Shown here: in pieces, positions 44,420 to 55,290 of the stretch
Layout: every line of letters starts with the position of its first letter
Numbering within the stretch: position 1 is the first letter of the stretch
Assembly: GCF_011074955.1 (NCBI RefSeq)
Contig: NZ_WUQJ01000028.1
Coordinates: forward strand, 1-64,000
DNA from: Marinobacter caseinilyticus
Lineage (GTDB): Bacteria > Pseudomonadota > Gammaproteobacteria > Pseudomonadales > Oleiphilaceae
Length of the DNA stretch: 64,000 nt
Direction of reading: 5' to 3'
Program-made: the position numbers and the translations under genes
Notes under the pieces: generated by a model
What the model saw: only the letters and a program-made list of their open reading frames with translations
The model's database searches: none
What the model was told of the DNA's origin: nothing

Positions 44420-46129
44420 TTAAAGGCCGACGTCACTCATTGAGGACTCGGCTAATCTAAGCAGATCCATATTGCGATCGTCTCTCGTGCCGACACTCTC
44501 GATGTAATACTCAAGCGATGTCAGTGCGTCCGCCAAGGCCTCCAGCACAGCGTTAGAGGGTGGTTCCTTTTGATCCAGGAGTTTGTTCTGAATAGACGTT
44601 GCGACGCGCGCCAGCACGTTCGCCGCACTCGGGTCGTCCAGCAACGTGAAACCACCCCAAATGCTGTGCAACGTAGCGGGCAGATTGGCGAGATGAAGTT
44701 TGTCGTAATCGGATTCAATAAAGGCGGTAATGGCGCGCTTGGCCAAGGTCAGCGCACTGCGAGCCTCATCTGCAACCACAATCATCGCCTCACGCAGGTA
44801 CAGGGATTGCTCGCGGTTGGCTACTCGTGGTTGTGCAAGTGAATCGGTCTCTATGGTGATGCCCCGTGTCACCATCTGCATGGCTGCTTCTTCGATACTC
44901 AGAACCGCATCGGCCAGCGCATAAAGCTCATCGTCGACCGGCAATCGTTTCTCTGACTCCCAGAACCGCAATTTATCCGCCTCACCTCGTGCCAGTCGCG
45001 CCAGTTGCTGGAGATCAAGCATCAACAACGTATTGGCAAGACGCTCCAGCGAATCTGCAATGGTGGACAGCTCTGCCAGATCAGGCTCAATACCACGCTC
45101 AACGATATCGAGCTTATCCTTCAACTGGTTGAGCTCTTCCTGCAGGGCATCGGAGAGGGACTTGAGCACATCCGAACCGGGACCATAAAGTCGCTTTCGA
45201 TGGGCCTCCAGCAAGGATTCGGAGTATTCCGCCGGTGACAGTTTGTAGGCATTCAGAATATCGACGACTTCGGGGTTAGAGCACCCGCTGCGGTAAAGAA
45301 TATAGATCAGGTCTTTGAACAGAGAATCGGGTGCGTCTTTGGCGGTGGCCACTTTACCCACGTATACAATTTCGCGGGTGTATTTTTCGATACGCATCAA
45401 CAGCCGCTTTCGAGCCTTGCCAAAGGTCATCTGCCGATCGAGCATGGTTTCGCTGACAATCGCCAGCAAACACCACATTTGCCCCATGGAGGCGCCATTA
45501 CACAGCCGGGCAAAACCCCGGGCAGCGCGCCCGATCAGTTTTTTGTTTACCGTATCGTTTCGTTCCCGCAATACACCCAGCAAACCAACCTGAAACATCA
45601 AACGCATACGCCGGGCATGAACCTCATAACTGGCCTCGTCACTTTCAATGGGCGTGAGCGTGAGGCTTGCACAAAAATTTGCACGATGTTTGACATTGAC
45701 ATCGAAAAAACAGGATTCAGGGTAAGGTTTTTCTTTCCGGGCTTCACGGAGGTCGTTGATGATGGGCAACAGCAGTTCAGGATGGTCCGCACGTTGCTGG
45801 TGGTAATATTCAACGTATCGCCGGAGGATGAACAGTGCTCCATTGAGTGTAGTGAGCAGAATGTTCTTGTCGTCATTGGCGCCAACCGGCACATCATTGG
45901 CCATTGCGACGGCCTCCTGGCACAGCAATATGCCGCCCCGGAGTTCAACGAGGATAAAAATACCCCGTAGCTGATTCAGAAAATCAACGCAGTTCTGAAG
46001 GTCCTCCCCGCTTTCCCTGTTCTCCTGGAAGCGTTCAAGACTACTTTCCGCCTGTCTGATCGTTTGTTCAATTTCCGTTTTGACCAAATCAAACGACTGC
46101 GATTTCGTCGCTAAAGACGATTGCACCAT
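44420..46129 (-). CDS. Large helical protein related to the N-terminal region of ChpA/PilL
   Basis: A 569-residue, almost entirely helical cytoplasmic protein. QLRGIFILVELRGGILLCQEAV and a similar helical pattern near residues 330-400 resemble the degenerate Hpt-like domains at the start of ChpA/PilL chemotaxis kinases. No phosphorylatable His motif, kinase or CheW domain is present. It stands alone upstream of an empty 320-base region and could be a scaffold. Function unknown. Confidence 0.8.
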   Translation of the reverse strand: MVQSSLATKSQSFDLVKTEIEQTIRQAESSLERFQENRESGEDLQNCVDFLNQLRGIFILVELRGGILLCQEAVAMANDVPVGANDDKNILLTTLNGALFILRRYVEYYHQQRADHPELLLPIINDLREARKEKPYPESCFFDVNVKHRANFCASLTLTPIESDEASYEVHARRMRLMFQVGLLGVLRERNDTVNKKLIGRAARGFARLCNGASMGQMWCLLAIVSETMLDRQMTFGKARKRLLMRIEKYTREIVYVGKVATAKDAPDSLFKDLIYILYRSGCSNPEVVDILNAYKLSPAEYSESLLEAHRKRLYGPGSDVLKSLSDALQEELNQLKDKLDIVERGIEPDLAELSTIADSLERLANTLLMLDLQQLARLARGEADKLRFWESEKRLPVDDELYALADAVLSIEEAAMQMVTRGITIETDSLAQPRVANREQSLYLREAMIVVADEARSALTLAKRAITAFIESDYDKLHLANLPATLHSIWGGFTLLDDPSAANVLARVATSIQNKLLDQKEPPSNAVLEALADALTSLEYYIESVGTRDDRNMDLLRLAESSMSDVGL

Positions 46130-46449
46130 AAATTGACACTTCCCGTTATCAATGCGGAGATTACCGCTTCCTCTGCCCCAACATCAGTTGGCGACCCTGT
46201 CCGCATTATTCCGGCACCACCTGGGACGATTTCAGGCCGGTAAGGGAGCCGCCGTAGCAAAAAGCGATTCTCGTTTGGTCCATTATCGTTCGTTATTCGA
46301 GGACCAACGCTTGGTAAAAAATTGGTGAACTAACCATTACTTATAACACAAAACTCAAGTAGCTCAAGAAACCGCGTATGTAACAAATCGTACACCGGGA
46401 ACTGAACCACAATTCGCTATCTCGCATTCGCCGTGACGGTATTTTTGTA
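46130..46449. other. Spacer with one long-looped hairpin
   Basis: 320 bases between dnaQ's stop and the ChpA-like gene's start; it must contain the promoter of the latter. CGTTTGGTCC (46272-46281) pairs with GGACCAACG (46301-46309) with one bulged T over a 19-base loop. No ORF or T-run terminator was seen. Confidence 0.5.
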
Positions 46450-47166
46450 CTAATGAGCCGGGTCGGTTTCCAGTCGGCGCCAAAGTACTTCTCCGCCGGC
46501 TTTTTCGATAACGTCCAGCATGACCTCATGGGCACTGACTTCATCCGGTTCAGCTTTAACCACCCTAAGGGGTCTACGTTCTGCGGACAACCGCCGAATC
46601 GACGCGATACCCCCTTCACCGTCATTACCCGCGTCCAGGGACAGTGCGGTTTGCCCCCCGGTCATCAACAAATACACATCCGCCAGAATCTCAGCGTCCA
46701 GCAGAGCGCCGTGTAACTCCCGACTGCTGTTGTCGATTCCGTATCGTTTGCACAGTGCATCCAGGTTGTTTTTCTGACCTGGGTGCTTGGCTCGAGCAAT
46801 GGCGAGTGTGTCCACCACGCCACAATGGTCTGCGGTGACTCGTTTCGAATTAAGCCGGGCGAATTCGGCGTCCATAAACCCAACGTCAAACGCTGCATTA
46901 TGAATGACCAGTTCGCCACCCTCTATAAAATTGAAAAACTCCTCAGCTACATCACGAAACAACGGCTTATCAGCCAGGAATTCGTTGCTGATGCCATGGA
47001 CTGCCAAGGCTTCCGCTTCAATTTCACGCTCAGGGTTCACATAGACGTGGTAATGACGACCAGTAAGCTGGCGTTCAATCACTTCGACACAGCCGATCTC
47101 GATAATGCGGTGACCCTGGTTCGGGTCAATGCCGGTGGTTTCCGTGTCCAAAACGATCTGTCTCAT
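46450..47166 (-). CDS. dnaQ: DNA polymerase III epsilon subunit (proofreading 3'-5' exonuclease)
   Basis: DEDDh exonuclease of 238 residues. The motifs are DTETTG (ExoI), HNAAFDVGFMD (ExoII), and HGALLDAEILADVY (ExoIII), followed by a C-terminal tail that binds the polymerase alpha subunit. ATG 47166 has AGGA 7 bases upstream. It follows rnhA by 12 bases on the same strand, unlike the divergent E. coli pair. Confidence 0.95.
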   Translation of the reverse strand: MRQIVLDTETTGIDPNQGHRIIEIGCVEVIERQLTGRHYHVYVNPEREIEAEALAVHGISNEFLADKPLFRDVAEEFFNFIEGGELVIHNAAFDVGFMDAEFARLNSKRVTADHCGVVDTLAIARAKHPGQKNNLDALCKRYGIDNSSRELHGALLDAEILADVYLLMTGGQTALSLDAGNDGEGGIASIRRLSAERRPLRVVKAEPDEVSAHEVMLDVIEKAGGEVLWRRLETDPAH

Positions 47167-47178
47167 TGTCAATCCTGC

Positions 47179-47628
47179 CTACTTAGCTGTTGCCATTAAT
47201 TCTTCGACGCCACGATTCGCAAGTTCATCCGCCAATTCGTTATCCGGCACACCGGCGTGGCCCTTAACCCAGTGCCAGGTAACCTTGTGCCGAGCGACCT
47301 CCTGATCCAGGGCCCGCCAAAGATCGTCATTCTTTACCGGCTTTTTTGCCGCCGTTTTCCAGCCGTTCTTTTTCCAGTTGCTCATCCACTCGGTGATGCC
47401 CTTACGCACGTATTGGGAATCCGTATAGAGGTCGACGCTACAGGCTCTCTTGAGCGCTTTCAGGCCCTGAATCGCGGCCATCAGCTCCATGCGGTTATTG
47501 GTGGTGTCCCTCTCTCCCCCGTGAAGGGTTTTCAAGGCCTCTCCAAAGCGCAAGACAACACCCCAGCCGCCAGGCCCGGGGTTACCCTTACAGGCGCCAT
47601 CCGTATACAACACGACACTATCAACCAT
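47179..47628 (-). CDS. rnhA: Ribonuclease HI
   Basis: Degrades RNA in RNA-DNA hybrids. The active-site acidic residues lie in [26 protein letters not shown] and LYTDSQYV, and the basic protrusion is present. 149 residues. ATG 47628 behind GGAG is used; a longer frame to 47745 is not supported. Co-transcribed with dnaQ and probably the methyltransferase. Confidence 0.95.
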   Translation of the reverse strand: MVDSVVLYTDGACKGNPGPGGWGVVLRFGEALKTLHGGERDTTNNRMELMAAIQGLKALKRACSVDLYTDSQYVRKGITEWMSNWKKNGWKTAAKKPVKNDDLWRALDQEVARHKVTWHWVKGHAGVPDNELADELANRGVEELMATAK

Positions 47629-47669
47629 AGTTACTCCAGGAAAAGCTGAATCTGGGTTATCCGCGCCGC

Positions 47670-48440
47670 CTAGCGTGAGCGGTAAGTACGGGATATTCCG
47701 AGCGATCCGGTAGACGGCAACGAAATCACATTTTTCTGTCGCCATGCAGGCCGCCTGACAATTGGGGCGCAGACGCGTTTGGTGGCAAGGATACAGTAAT
47801 AAGCCCCGATCGGAACAAACCGATCAACGCCCAAGCGCTCCACCAGCGAGCGCTTATCGCTCAACTGCAAATTTTGTATCGGTAGCCGAAAAAAATGGCT
47901 TCTCGCAGACTCGACTTGGAAATCCAGCAAACTCAGCCAATCCTCCATTCGCGACCGAAACATGAAGCGCCCACCCCACGGGCCATAGCGATGCCGAAAG
48001 ATAAGCTTTCGAAGCCCCCAGAGGCTCAGCGGATTGAAACCCAGAACCAGCATCTGACCACCCCCACGAACGACCCTGGAGGCCTCGCGAATGACCTGAT
48101 GCGGGTACGCGGAAAAATCCGCACTATGGTGCAGAATGACCAGGTCCATTGATGAAGCCGGAAACGGCAGTTCATCGGGATCACAGACTGCAACACCCTC
48201 GGGCAGATCTGGTTGCCATCTTGGGGTCGTCACGATGCGGTGGCCAAAATCGCTGCTGCCAGCCAACGGTAGACGATGGCTGATGCCGACATGAAGCTGC
48301 CTTGCTCCGCTCAGCCCCTCAACGTGAGCGTCAACGCAGCGGCGTTGGTCAGACAGCAGTGAGCGCCCGAGCGGTGTTTGAAACCAGTTTTCGAATCGCT
48401 CGTGGCGTTCGGCGTAACCCTGCTCATCCAGTTTGCTCAT
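47670..48440 (-). CDS. Class I SAM-dependent methyltransferase
   Basis: A 256-residue methyltransferase-fold protein with [47 protein letters not shown], here cited in part only as the post-motif I region (about 90-145). The SAM-binding glycine loop is weak. It is conserved next to rnhA-dnaQ and gloB in Pseudomonas relatives; the substrate is unknown. It is divergent from gloB. ATG at 48440 chosen over the adjoining GTG. Confidence 0.85.
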   Translation of the reverse strand: MSKLDEQGYAERHERFENWFQTPLGRSLLSDQRRCVDAHVEGLSGARQLHVGISHRLPLAGSSDFGHRIVTTPRWQPDLPEGVAVCDPDELPFPASSMDLVILHHSADFSAYPHQVIREASRVVRGGGQMLVLGFNPLSLWGLRKLIFRHRYGPWGGRFMFRSRMEDWLSLLDFQVESARSHFFRLPIQNLQLSDKRSLVERLGVDRFVPIGAYYCILATKRVCAPIVRRPAWRQKNVISLPSTGSLGISRTYRSR

Positions 48441-48552
48441 CACGGTTCATCTCGGGAGTTTGCCCAACCAGCTCAAGCGTGCAAGCAGTGGGAGCTGGCG
48501 ATTAATTGCTTTATGATAACAGGGACACTCAAGCACGCACACGCGGAGTATT

Positions 48553-49347
48553 ATGCTGACCATCACACCGATTCCAGCGTTTAATGATAACTACATCTGG
48601 TGCCTGGCGGATGACGCAACCGGGAAAGCGCTGATTGTTGATCCTGGCCAAGCCGACCCGGTAACAGACTATCTTACAGCTCACAACTTAAGCCTTGATA
48701 CCATATTGGTTACTCACCACCATCCAGACCATACCGGCGGTATTGCTACGCTGCATCAGCGGCATCACCCTGCTCGCATTGTCGGTCCCACCGGCTCTCC
48801 GTTCAAAGCCACAACAGACAGTGTGCACCCTGGTGACACCGTGGCCTGGCAGGATCTGGAGTTTAAAGTGATGGCGGTGCCCGGTCACACACTGGACCAC
48901 ATCGCATTTTACTCCGCAACCGACGTTCAGGGTGGCCCTGTCCTGTTCTGTGGTGACACCTTGTTCATTTGTGGCTGTGGTCGGTTGTTCGAAGGCTCTC
49001 CGGAACAGATGCGGCGATCTCTTGCGTCACTGCGGACCTTACCCGATGCCACTCAGGTCTATTGTGCCCACGAGTATACGTTAGCCAACCTGAAATTCGC
49101 CCGGTCCTGGCTGCCTGACGATCAGGGCCTGGCCGACTTTGAAGCGCGCTGCCAGTCGTTAAGACACGCAAATACGCCAACGGTGCCCTCATCTCTGGCA
49201 CTGGAAAAGTCACTAAATCCGTTTTTGCGATGGGATGATCCCGCGCTGGTGGCGGCGGCCAAACGCTATGCCAACGAACACGATTTGCCGTCCGATAGTG
49301 ACAACGCGATTTTTGCAGCCGTCCGTCACGGGAAGGATCATTTTTAA
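48553..49347 (+). CDS. gloB: Hydroxyacylglutathione hydrolase (glyoxalase II)
   Basis: Hydrolyses S-D-lactoylglutathione in methylglyoxal detoxification. Metal motif THHHPDH at about residues 55-61, [10 protein letters not shown] and [12 protein letters not shown] follow; length 264. GGAG lies 4 bases before the ATG. It is divergent from the methyltransferase across about 110 bases. Confidence 0.94.
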   Translation: MLTITPIPAFNDNYIWCLADDATGKALIVDPGQADPVTDYLTAHNLSLDTILVTHHHPDHTGGIATLHQRHHPARIVGPTGSPFKATTDSVHPGDTVAWQDLEFKVMAVPGHTLDHIAFYSATDVQGGPVLFCGDTLFICGCGRLFEGSPEQMRRSLASLRTLPDATQVYCAHEYTLANLKFARSWLPDDQGLADFEARCQSLRHANTPTVPSSLALEKSLNPFLRWDDPALVAAAKRYANEHDLPSDSDNAIFAAVRHGKDHF

Positions 49348-49516
49348 AAGAGGGGTAACACAACCTGTCATCGACGTAACGTCAAGGTTCTTGACCCCCT
49401 GAAATTCGATCTCATAAAATCGCAGGCGAATGTTTCAGCTCAATGACCGAGCCCAAGCATTCCCTAAAGCCTCTTCAGGGCTGGCCTTGTGCCAGCTCGA
49501 CAGTCGGAACCCAAAC

Positions 49517-51268
49517 ATGACGGTACGAAGTATCACCGCCCTTTCCCTTGCCAGCCTGATCAGCGGCTGCGCGGCCCTTGGATATGGCACCTCCAAGGGG
49601 GACGTGGCCAGCTCCAATGCAGACGCCAACCTGACCGAAGAAGCCATACTGGCATCCGAAAAAGTCATTGTCCCGGCAGGGGATGACGAACTGCAGCGCG
49701 CTGTCGAAGCCAAGACCGCAGGACTTGAAAGCAACGGTGAACATCAAACTCAGCTGGATGAAGCGATTCAGCCTGAATTGAAGGAAGAAGCCAAAAAAGC
49801 CCGTGAAACGCTGGATTCAAAATCCGACTCGATAACCAAGGAAGCGGCAATCGCTGAACAGCAAGACCTGTTGCAGCGACTACGGGGACTTTTTGCCCTC
49901 GACCACTCCGTCACCGACAAGCGTGTTCAACAGCAACTGAATTGGTACGTCAGTCACCCCAGCTACATTGACCGGGTGCTCAACCGCGGCGGCCGCTACC
50001 TTCACCACATTATCAATGAAGTCGAAGCACGGGGACTGCCCGGCGAACTGGCGTTGCTGCCAATTGTGGAAAGCGCCTTTGACCCTTTTGCCTATTCCCA
50101 TGGCCGGGCGGCAGGCATGTGGCAGTTCATTCCCTCAACGGGCAAATACTTCGGGCTTAAACAGAGCTGGTGGCATGACCAGCGTCGGGATGTCGTCGCC
50201 TCCACTGACGCTGCCCTGCGCTATCTTGAGCGCCTGGCGGCTCGCTTCGATGGCGACTTTACCCTTGCCCTCGCTTCCTATAACAGCGGGGGCGGCACCG
50301 TCTCAAAGGCGATTCGAAAAAATACCAGGCTTAATCGTTCTACCGATTTTTGGTCACTGGATTTGCCAAGAGAAACAGAAGCTTACGTTCCCAAGCTTAT
50401 TGCCTTGGCAAAGATTTTCGATGACCCAAAAGCCTATGGCCTTGAATTGCCAACTCTGGAAGACAAGCCCTACTTCGCGATTGTCGAGACCTCATCTCAG
50501 ATTGATCTGGCGCAAGCCGCCGAACTGGCCGGTGTCGATATTGATGAAATTTACTTGCTCAACCCGTCTTACAATCGTTGGGCAACGTCGCCGGATGGTC
50601 CCCATCGGCTTCTGGTTCCGGTCGCAAATGCCGCACAATTCAAAACCGGGCTCGCAGCCATTGACCCCCAAAAGCGGGTTGCGTGGCAGAATTATAAGGT
50701 TGTCTCGGGCGACAGTCTTATCCGCATCGCCAACAAATTCGGCACCACGCCAGCGGTGATTCAACAAGTCAACAACATGAGGGGAAGCCTGATTCGGATT
50801 GGGCAGCGCCTGCTGATCCCGACCGCACGGGAAGGCACTGCCAATTATGTTTTGAGCCAGTCGCAGCGTCTCGCCAAGAAACAATCCAAGGGCAAGGGCA
50901 CCCGAATTGAGCATAAGGTTCAGTCAGGCGACACATTTTGGGACATTGCCCGCGACAATGGCGTCAGCGTGCGTCAACTTGCGTCATGGAATGGTATGGC
51001 TCCGGGCGACCCATTGTTTCCCGGTAAAAAACTTGTGATCTGGTCGACCGACCCAGGGGTCACGACTGTGACCAACAATGGCCGGGATAAAGGCATGGTC
51101 CGCAAGGTTGGCTACCGAGTTCGCAAGGGTGATTCATTGGCTGCCATCGCCAATCGCTTTTCCGTAAATGTGAGCGACATCGCGGGATGGAACGATCTCA
51201 ACACGGCGCGTTATCTTCAGCCGGGGCAAAGTCTGGTACTCTACGTCGATATTCGAAACAGCCCCTGA
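49517..51268 (+). CDS. mltD: Membrane-bound lytic murein transglycosylase D
   Basis: Outer-membrane lipoprotein that cleaves peptidoglycan. Lipobox LISGC with C18, an SLT domain (about 115-270; the ELALLPIVESAFDP Glu is catalytic), and three LysM domains in the last third (YKVVSGDSL, HKVQSGDTF and YRVRKGDSL). 583 residues. ATG 49517 starts a proper signal peptide; an upstream frame from 49430 does not. Confidence 0.94.
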   Translation: MTVRSITALSLASLISGCAALGYGTSKGDVASSNADANLTEEAILASEKVIVPAGDDELQRAVEAKTAGLESNGEHQTQLDEAIQPELKEEAKKARETLDSKSDSITKEAAIAEQQDLLQRLRGLFALDHSVTDKRVQQQLNWYVSHPSYIDRVLNRGGRYLHHIINEVEARGLPGELALLPIVESAFDPFAYSHGRAAGMWQFIPSTGKYFGLKQSWWHDQRRDVVASTDAALRYLERLAARFDGDFTLALASYNSGGGTVSKAIRKNTRLNRSTDFWSLDLPRETEAYVPKLIALAKIFDDPKAYGLELPTLEDKPYFAIVETSSQIDLAQAAELAGVDIDEIYLLNPSYNRWATSPDGPHRLLVPVANAAQFKTGLAAIDPQKRVAWQNYKVVSGDSLIRIANKFGTTPAVIQQVNNMRGSLIRIGQRLLIPTAREGTANYVLSQSQRLAKKQSKGKGTRIEHKVQSGDTFWDIARDNGVSVRQLASWNGMAPGDPLFPGKKLVIWSTDPGVTTVTNNGRDKGMVRKVGYRVRKGDSLAAIANRFSVNVSDIAGWNDLNTARYLQPGQSLVLYVDIRNSP

Positions 51269-51286
51269 CCGGACCGCGGTCGGGGG
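51262..51286 (+). other. Hairpin at the mltD stop codon
   Basis: CCCCTGACCG pairs with CGGTCGGGGG (one wobble) over loop GACCG, overlapping the mltD stop. No T run follows; it may reduce read-through into yejA or stabilise the mltD mRNA. Confidence 0.45.
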
Positions 51287-51312
51287 CATTACAACAGAGA
51301 AAAGCGAGCCCC

Positions 51313-53130
51313 ATGGCATTTACCTGGATTCCCTCGACCCTTACTGCAACCTGCCTCAGTGTCACCCTTTGCTTCAGCGGTGGCGTTTTGGCAGAAACTC
51401 AAGCCCCTGAGCCAAAGCACGGCATCGCCATGCACGGTGAGCCGGACTACAAGGCAGGCTTCAGTCATTTCGATTACGTGAACCCGGACGCGCCAAAAGG
51501 CGGCACCCTGCGCATGGCGGTGGTAGCCAATGGCTTTGACTCCTTCAACCCGTTTGTCATCCGCGGAGTAGCCGCAGCGGGTATCAACACCTATGTCTAC
51601 GACACGCTGTTAGTACCATCGAATGATGAGCCGTTCAGCGCTTACGGTTTGATCGCTGAGACCCTGGAAACCCCGGAAGATCGCAGTTATGTGATTTACA
51701 ATCTGCGTCCCGAGGCACGGTTTCAGGATGGCGAACCCATCACCGCCGAAGATGTGGCCTACTCTTTTAAGCTGCTGACCACCGAGGGCCATCCCCTTTA
51801 TCGGAATTACTACGCAGAAGTATCCAACGTTACGGTAGAAAATAAGCACCGCATACGGTTTGACTTCGGTGCCACTCAAAACCGGGAGTTACCGCTTATC
51901 CTCGGCCAAATGCCCGTGCTGCCCAAGCATTACTGGCAAGACCGGGCGTTTGACGAGAGCGGGCTGGACATACCTGTCGGCAGCGGGCCTTACACCATTG
52001 GTGGTGTCGATGCCGGCCGTTCGGTGACGTTTAAGCGCGTGCAAGACTACTGGGCAGCGGATCTGGGTGTTCGCAAAGGGTTGTTCAATTTTGACGCCGT
52101 TCGCTATGACTACTACTCGGACGATACGGTGGCGCTCGAAGCGTTCAAAGCGGGTAATTACGATTTCCGGCTCGAGTCGTCCGCAAAAAACTGGGCCACC
52201 GCTTACCAGGGCGACAAATTTTCCTCCGGCATGATTAAAGTCGAAGCCTTGAAGCACGAGCGTCCGGTGGGCATGCAAGCGTTCGTATTCAACACCCGGA
52301 GAGACAAATTCAGCGACCCTCAGGTCCGCAAGGCGATTAGCTACGCCTTTGATTTCGATTGGGCCAACCGCAATCTGTTTTATAACCAATATCGCCGGAC
52401 GGACAGCTACTTTGAAAACAGCGACCTGGCTTCCAGCGGCCTGCCCAGCGGCGAAGAACTGGCCATTCTCGAGCGTTATCGAGACCAGCTGCCCGAGGCG
52501 GTCTTCACCGAACCCTACAGCCCACCTTCGACGACCGGCGACAGCAGTTTGCGGGACAATCTAAGGATAGCTATCGGACTGCTCAGGGATGCCGGTTACG
52601 CCATCAAAGATGGCAAAATGACCCATACTGAAACCGGTCAAACCCTGGCGTTTGAAATGCTGTTGCATCAGAAGGCGTTTGAACGCGTGGTATTGCCGTT
52701 CAAGGGCAACCTCGAAAAACTGGGTATTGATGTCGATGTTCGCCTGGTGGATACCAACCAGTACATTCAGCGGGTACGCAGCTTTGACTTCGACGTAATT
52801 ACGCAGGTATTGCCCCAATCAGACTCTCCAGGCAACGAGCAGCGCGAATATTGGCACTCGGACACCGCCTCTGCGAAGGGTTCGCGTAACTACATGGGCG
52901 TCCGTGATCCGGTCGTGGATGACCTCATTGACCTCATCATTCAGGCCCCGGACCGAGCCTCATTGGTGCAACGGGTGAGAGCCCTTGATCGTATGCTGCT
53001 GCACAGCTACTACGTGGTCCCTCAATGGCATCTGGATGTCGACCGAATCGCTTATTGGAAAAAGCTTCATCGCCCCAAGAAGACGCCCAAGAACGGTGTC
53101 GATCTCATCAATTGGTGGGCCGAAAGTTGA
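51313..53130 (+). CDS. yejA: Periplasmic oligopeptide-binding protein, YejA-like
   Basis: Family-5 solute-binding protein of 605 residues with a Sec signal peptide (cleavage near VLAETQA). HGIAMHGEPDYKAGFSHFDY is typical of YejA, which in E. coli serves microcin C and peptide uptake. ATG 51313 is chosen because it begins the signal peptide; an upstream frame inside mltD is ignored. It is the first gene of yejABEF. Confidence 0.92.
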   Translation: MAFTWIPSTLTATCLSVTLCFSGGVLAETQAPEPKHGIAMHGEPDYKAGFSHFDYVNPDAPKGGTLRMAVVANGFDSFNPFVIRGVAAAGINTYVYDTLLVPSNDEPFSAYGLIAETLETPEDRSYVIYNLRPEARFQDGEPITAEDVAYSFKLLTTEGHPLYRNYYAEVSNVTVENKHRIRFDFGATQNRELPLILGQMPVLPKHYWQDRAFDESGLDIPVGSGPYTIGGVDAGRSVTFKRVQDYWAADLGVRKGLFNFDAVRYDYYSDDTVALEAFKAGNYDFRLESSAKNWATAYQGDKFSSGMIKVEALKHERPVGMQAFVFNTRRDKFSDPQVRKAISYAFDFDWANRNLFYNQYRRTDSYFENSDLASSGLPSGEELAILERYRDQLPEAVFTEPYSPPSTTGDSSLRDNLRIAIGLLRDAGYAIKDGKMTHTETGQTLAFEMLLHQKAFERVVLPFKGNLEKLGIDVDVRLVDTNQYIQRVRSFDFDVITQVLPQSDSPGNEQREYWHSDTASAKGSRNYMGVRDPVVDDLIDLIIQAPDRASLVQRVRALDRMLLHSYYVVPQWHLDVDRIAYWKKLHRPKKTPKNGVDLINWWAES

Positions 53131-53182
53131 TCGGAGTTGGCATCAACGCATGAGTAGTTTCTTTCCGGAGCAAGCTTGACCC

Positions 53183-54259
53183 ATGGGCGGCTACATATTA
53201 CGACGCTTAATGCTGATCATTCCGACCCTGATCGGCATCATGTTACTCAACTTCGTGATCGTGCAGGCCGCCCCCGGCGGCCCTATCGAGCAGTTGATTG
53301 CAGAAATGGAGGGCCACGGCGGCGGCGCCTTGAGCCGGGCCTCTGGTGGGGGTGGCAGCGAGGTTTCCTCATCGGGGGATAGCCGTGGCAGTCGGGGTAT
53401 TCCCGACGACATGCTTAAAGAGCTGGAAGTGATGTACGGCTTCGACAAACCGCCTTATGAGCGTTTTTTCAAAATGCTCGGTGACTACGCAACGTTCGAC
53501 TTTGGCGACTCGTTTTATCGCGACAGAAGTGTCATCGAGTTGATTATTGATAAAATGCCGGTTTCGATTTCACTGGGCTTGTGGTCGACCCTGATCATCT
53601 ATCTGGTCTCGATACCTCTGGGCATTCGCAAAGCCATTTCTGACGGTTCTCGGTTTGATGTTTGGAGCAGCTCAGTCATTGTGGTGGGCTACGCCATCCC
53701 GGGCTTCCTTTTTGCCATTCTCCTGATCGTGCTGTTTGCCGGTGGCAGCTATTTTGATGTCTTCCCTTTACGCGGTCTCACGTCACCCAATTTTGACGAC
53801 ATGGCCTGGTATGATCAGGTCACCGACTACTTCTGGCACTTGGTGTTGCCTGTGTCGGCAAACGTGATCGGGGGCTTTGCAACCCTGACGCTGCTGACCA
53901 AGAACTCGTTTCTGGACGAGATCGGCAAACAGTATGTGGTAACGGCCCGGGCAAAAGGCCTGGAGGAGCGCGAGGTGCTTTACCGTCACGTGTTTCGCAA
54001 CGCCATGCTGATTGTCATCGCCAGCTTACCCGGCGTATTGGTTTCACTGTTCTTCACCGGATCGTTGTTGATTGAAGTGATTTTTTCGCTCGACGGACTG
54101 GGGCTGCTTGGGTTTGAAGCCGCTCTGACCCGTGACTATCCGGTGATATTCGGCACGTTATACATTTTTACCCTGATGGGATTGGTGTTAAAACTGATCA
54201 GCGACATCACTTACGTGTTGGTGGACCCCCGCATCGATTTTGAAAGCCGGGAGCACTGA
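53183..54259 (+). CDS. yejB: Peptide ABC transporter permease, YejB-like
   Basis: Inner-membrane permease of 358 residues with about six helices and the EAA loop near 265-285 ([19 protein letters not shown]). A Gly/Ser-rich periplasmic insert follows the first helix (about 47-75), as in E. coli YejB. It begins 52 bases after yejA and ends 1 base before yejE. Confidence 0.94.
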   Translation: MGGYILRRLMLIIPTLIGIMLLNFVIVQAAPGGPIEQLIAEMEGHGGGALSRASGGGGSEVSSSGDSRGSRGIPDDMLKELEVMYGFDKPPYERFFKMLGDYATFDFGDSFYRDRSVIELIIDKMPVSISLGLWSTLIIYLVSIPLGIRKAISDGSRFDVWSSSVIVVGYAIPGFLFAILLIVLFAGGSYFDVFPLRGLTSPNFDDMAWYDQVTDYFWHLVLPVSANVIGGFATLTLLTKNSFLDEIGKQYVVTARAKGLEEREVLYRHVFRNAMLIVIASLPGVLVSLFFTGSLLIEVIFSLDGLGLLGFEAALTRDYPVIFGTLYIFTLMGLVLKLISDITYVLVDPRIDFESREH

Positions 54260-54260
54260 C

Positions 54261-55289
54261 ATGAGCGTCATGAAGTTAACGCCGATCCAGCGACGCAGAC
54301 TCGCCAATTTCCGCAACAACCGTCGTGGCTACTGGTCGCTTTGGATATTTCTCGCCTTATTCGGGCTGTCGCTGCTGGGTGAACTCTGGGCTAACGAAAA
54401 GCCGCTGGTGGTTTCCTATCAGGGAGAGCTTTACTTTCCGCTGGTTCAGGAGATTCCCGAGGAGACCTTTGGGGGGTTCCTGCCAACCGAGGCAGACTAC
54501 CGCGATGCCTTCGTACGGGACGAGATTGAAGACAATGGCTGGATTTTATGGCCACCGATCCGGTTCTATTACAACACAATCAATTACGATCTTGAGACAC
54601 CGTCACCTGCCCCACCCTCTACCGACAATTGGCTCGGGACCGATGGCCAGGGCCGGGATGTGGTTGCACGCCTGGTCTACGGCTTTCGCATATCCGTGGT
54701 GTTCGGTCTGACACTGACCTTCTTCAGTTGCCTGGTTGGGGTTGTCGCCGGGGCAATTCAGGGCTATTACGGGGGCAAAACAGACCTTCTCGGCCAGCGG
54801 TTCATCGAGATCTGGTCGGGACTGCCCGCGTTATACCTGCTGATCATTCTTTCCAGTATTGTAAAACCCAACTTCTGGTGGCTCCTGGGCATCATGCTGC
54901 TGTTCAGCTGGATGGGGTTGGTCGATGTTGTCAGAGCGGAATTCCTTCGGGCCCGTAATTTTGAGTATGTGAAGGCCGCCAGGGCGCTCGGGTTAAGCAA
55001 CCGACTCATCATGTTCAAACACATTTTGCCAAACGCCATGGTTGCCACACTGACGTTTGTTCCCTTTATCCTGACCGGTGCCATTACCGGACTGACCTCA
55101 TTGGATTTTTTGGGTTTTGGTCTGCCCCCGGGATCGCCCTCACTCGGCGAGCTTATTGCCCAGGGCAAAGACAACCTGCACGCCCCCTGGCTGGGCATGT
55201 CGGCGTTTATTACCCTGGCCATCATGCTGACGTTACTGGTTTTTGTAGGCGAAGCTGTGCGTGACGCGTTTGATCCGAAGAAGAGCTGA
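54261..55289 (+). CDS. yejE: Peptide ABC transporter permease, YejE-like
   Basis: Second permease, 342 residues: one helix at 25-45, a large periplasmic domain, then five helices with the EAA loop (RALGLSNRLIMFKHILPNA). TDGQGRDVVARLVYGFR is typical. ATG 54261 follows the yejB TGA by one base. Confidence 0.94.
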   Translation: MSVMKLTPIQRRRLANFRNNRRGYWSLWIFLALFGLSLLGELWANEKPLVVSYQGELYFPLVQEIPEETFGGFLPTEADYRDAFVRDEIEDNGWILWPPIRFYYNTINYDLETPSPAPPSTDNWLGTDGQGRDVVARLVYGFRISVVFGLTLTFFSCLVGVVAGAIQGYYGGKTDLLGQRFIEIWSGLPALYLLIILSSIVKPNFWWLLGIMLLFSWMGLVDVVRAEFLRARNFEYVKAARALGLSNRLIMFKHILPNAMVATLTFVPFILTGAITGLTSLDFLGFGLPPGSPSLGELIAQGKDNLHAPWLGMSAFITLAIMLTLLVFVGEAVRDAFDPKKS

Positions 55290-55290
55290 T

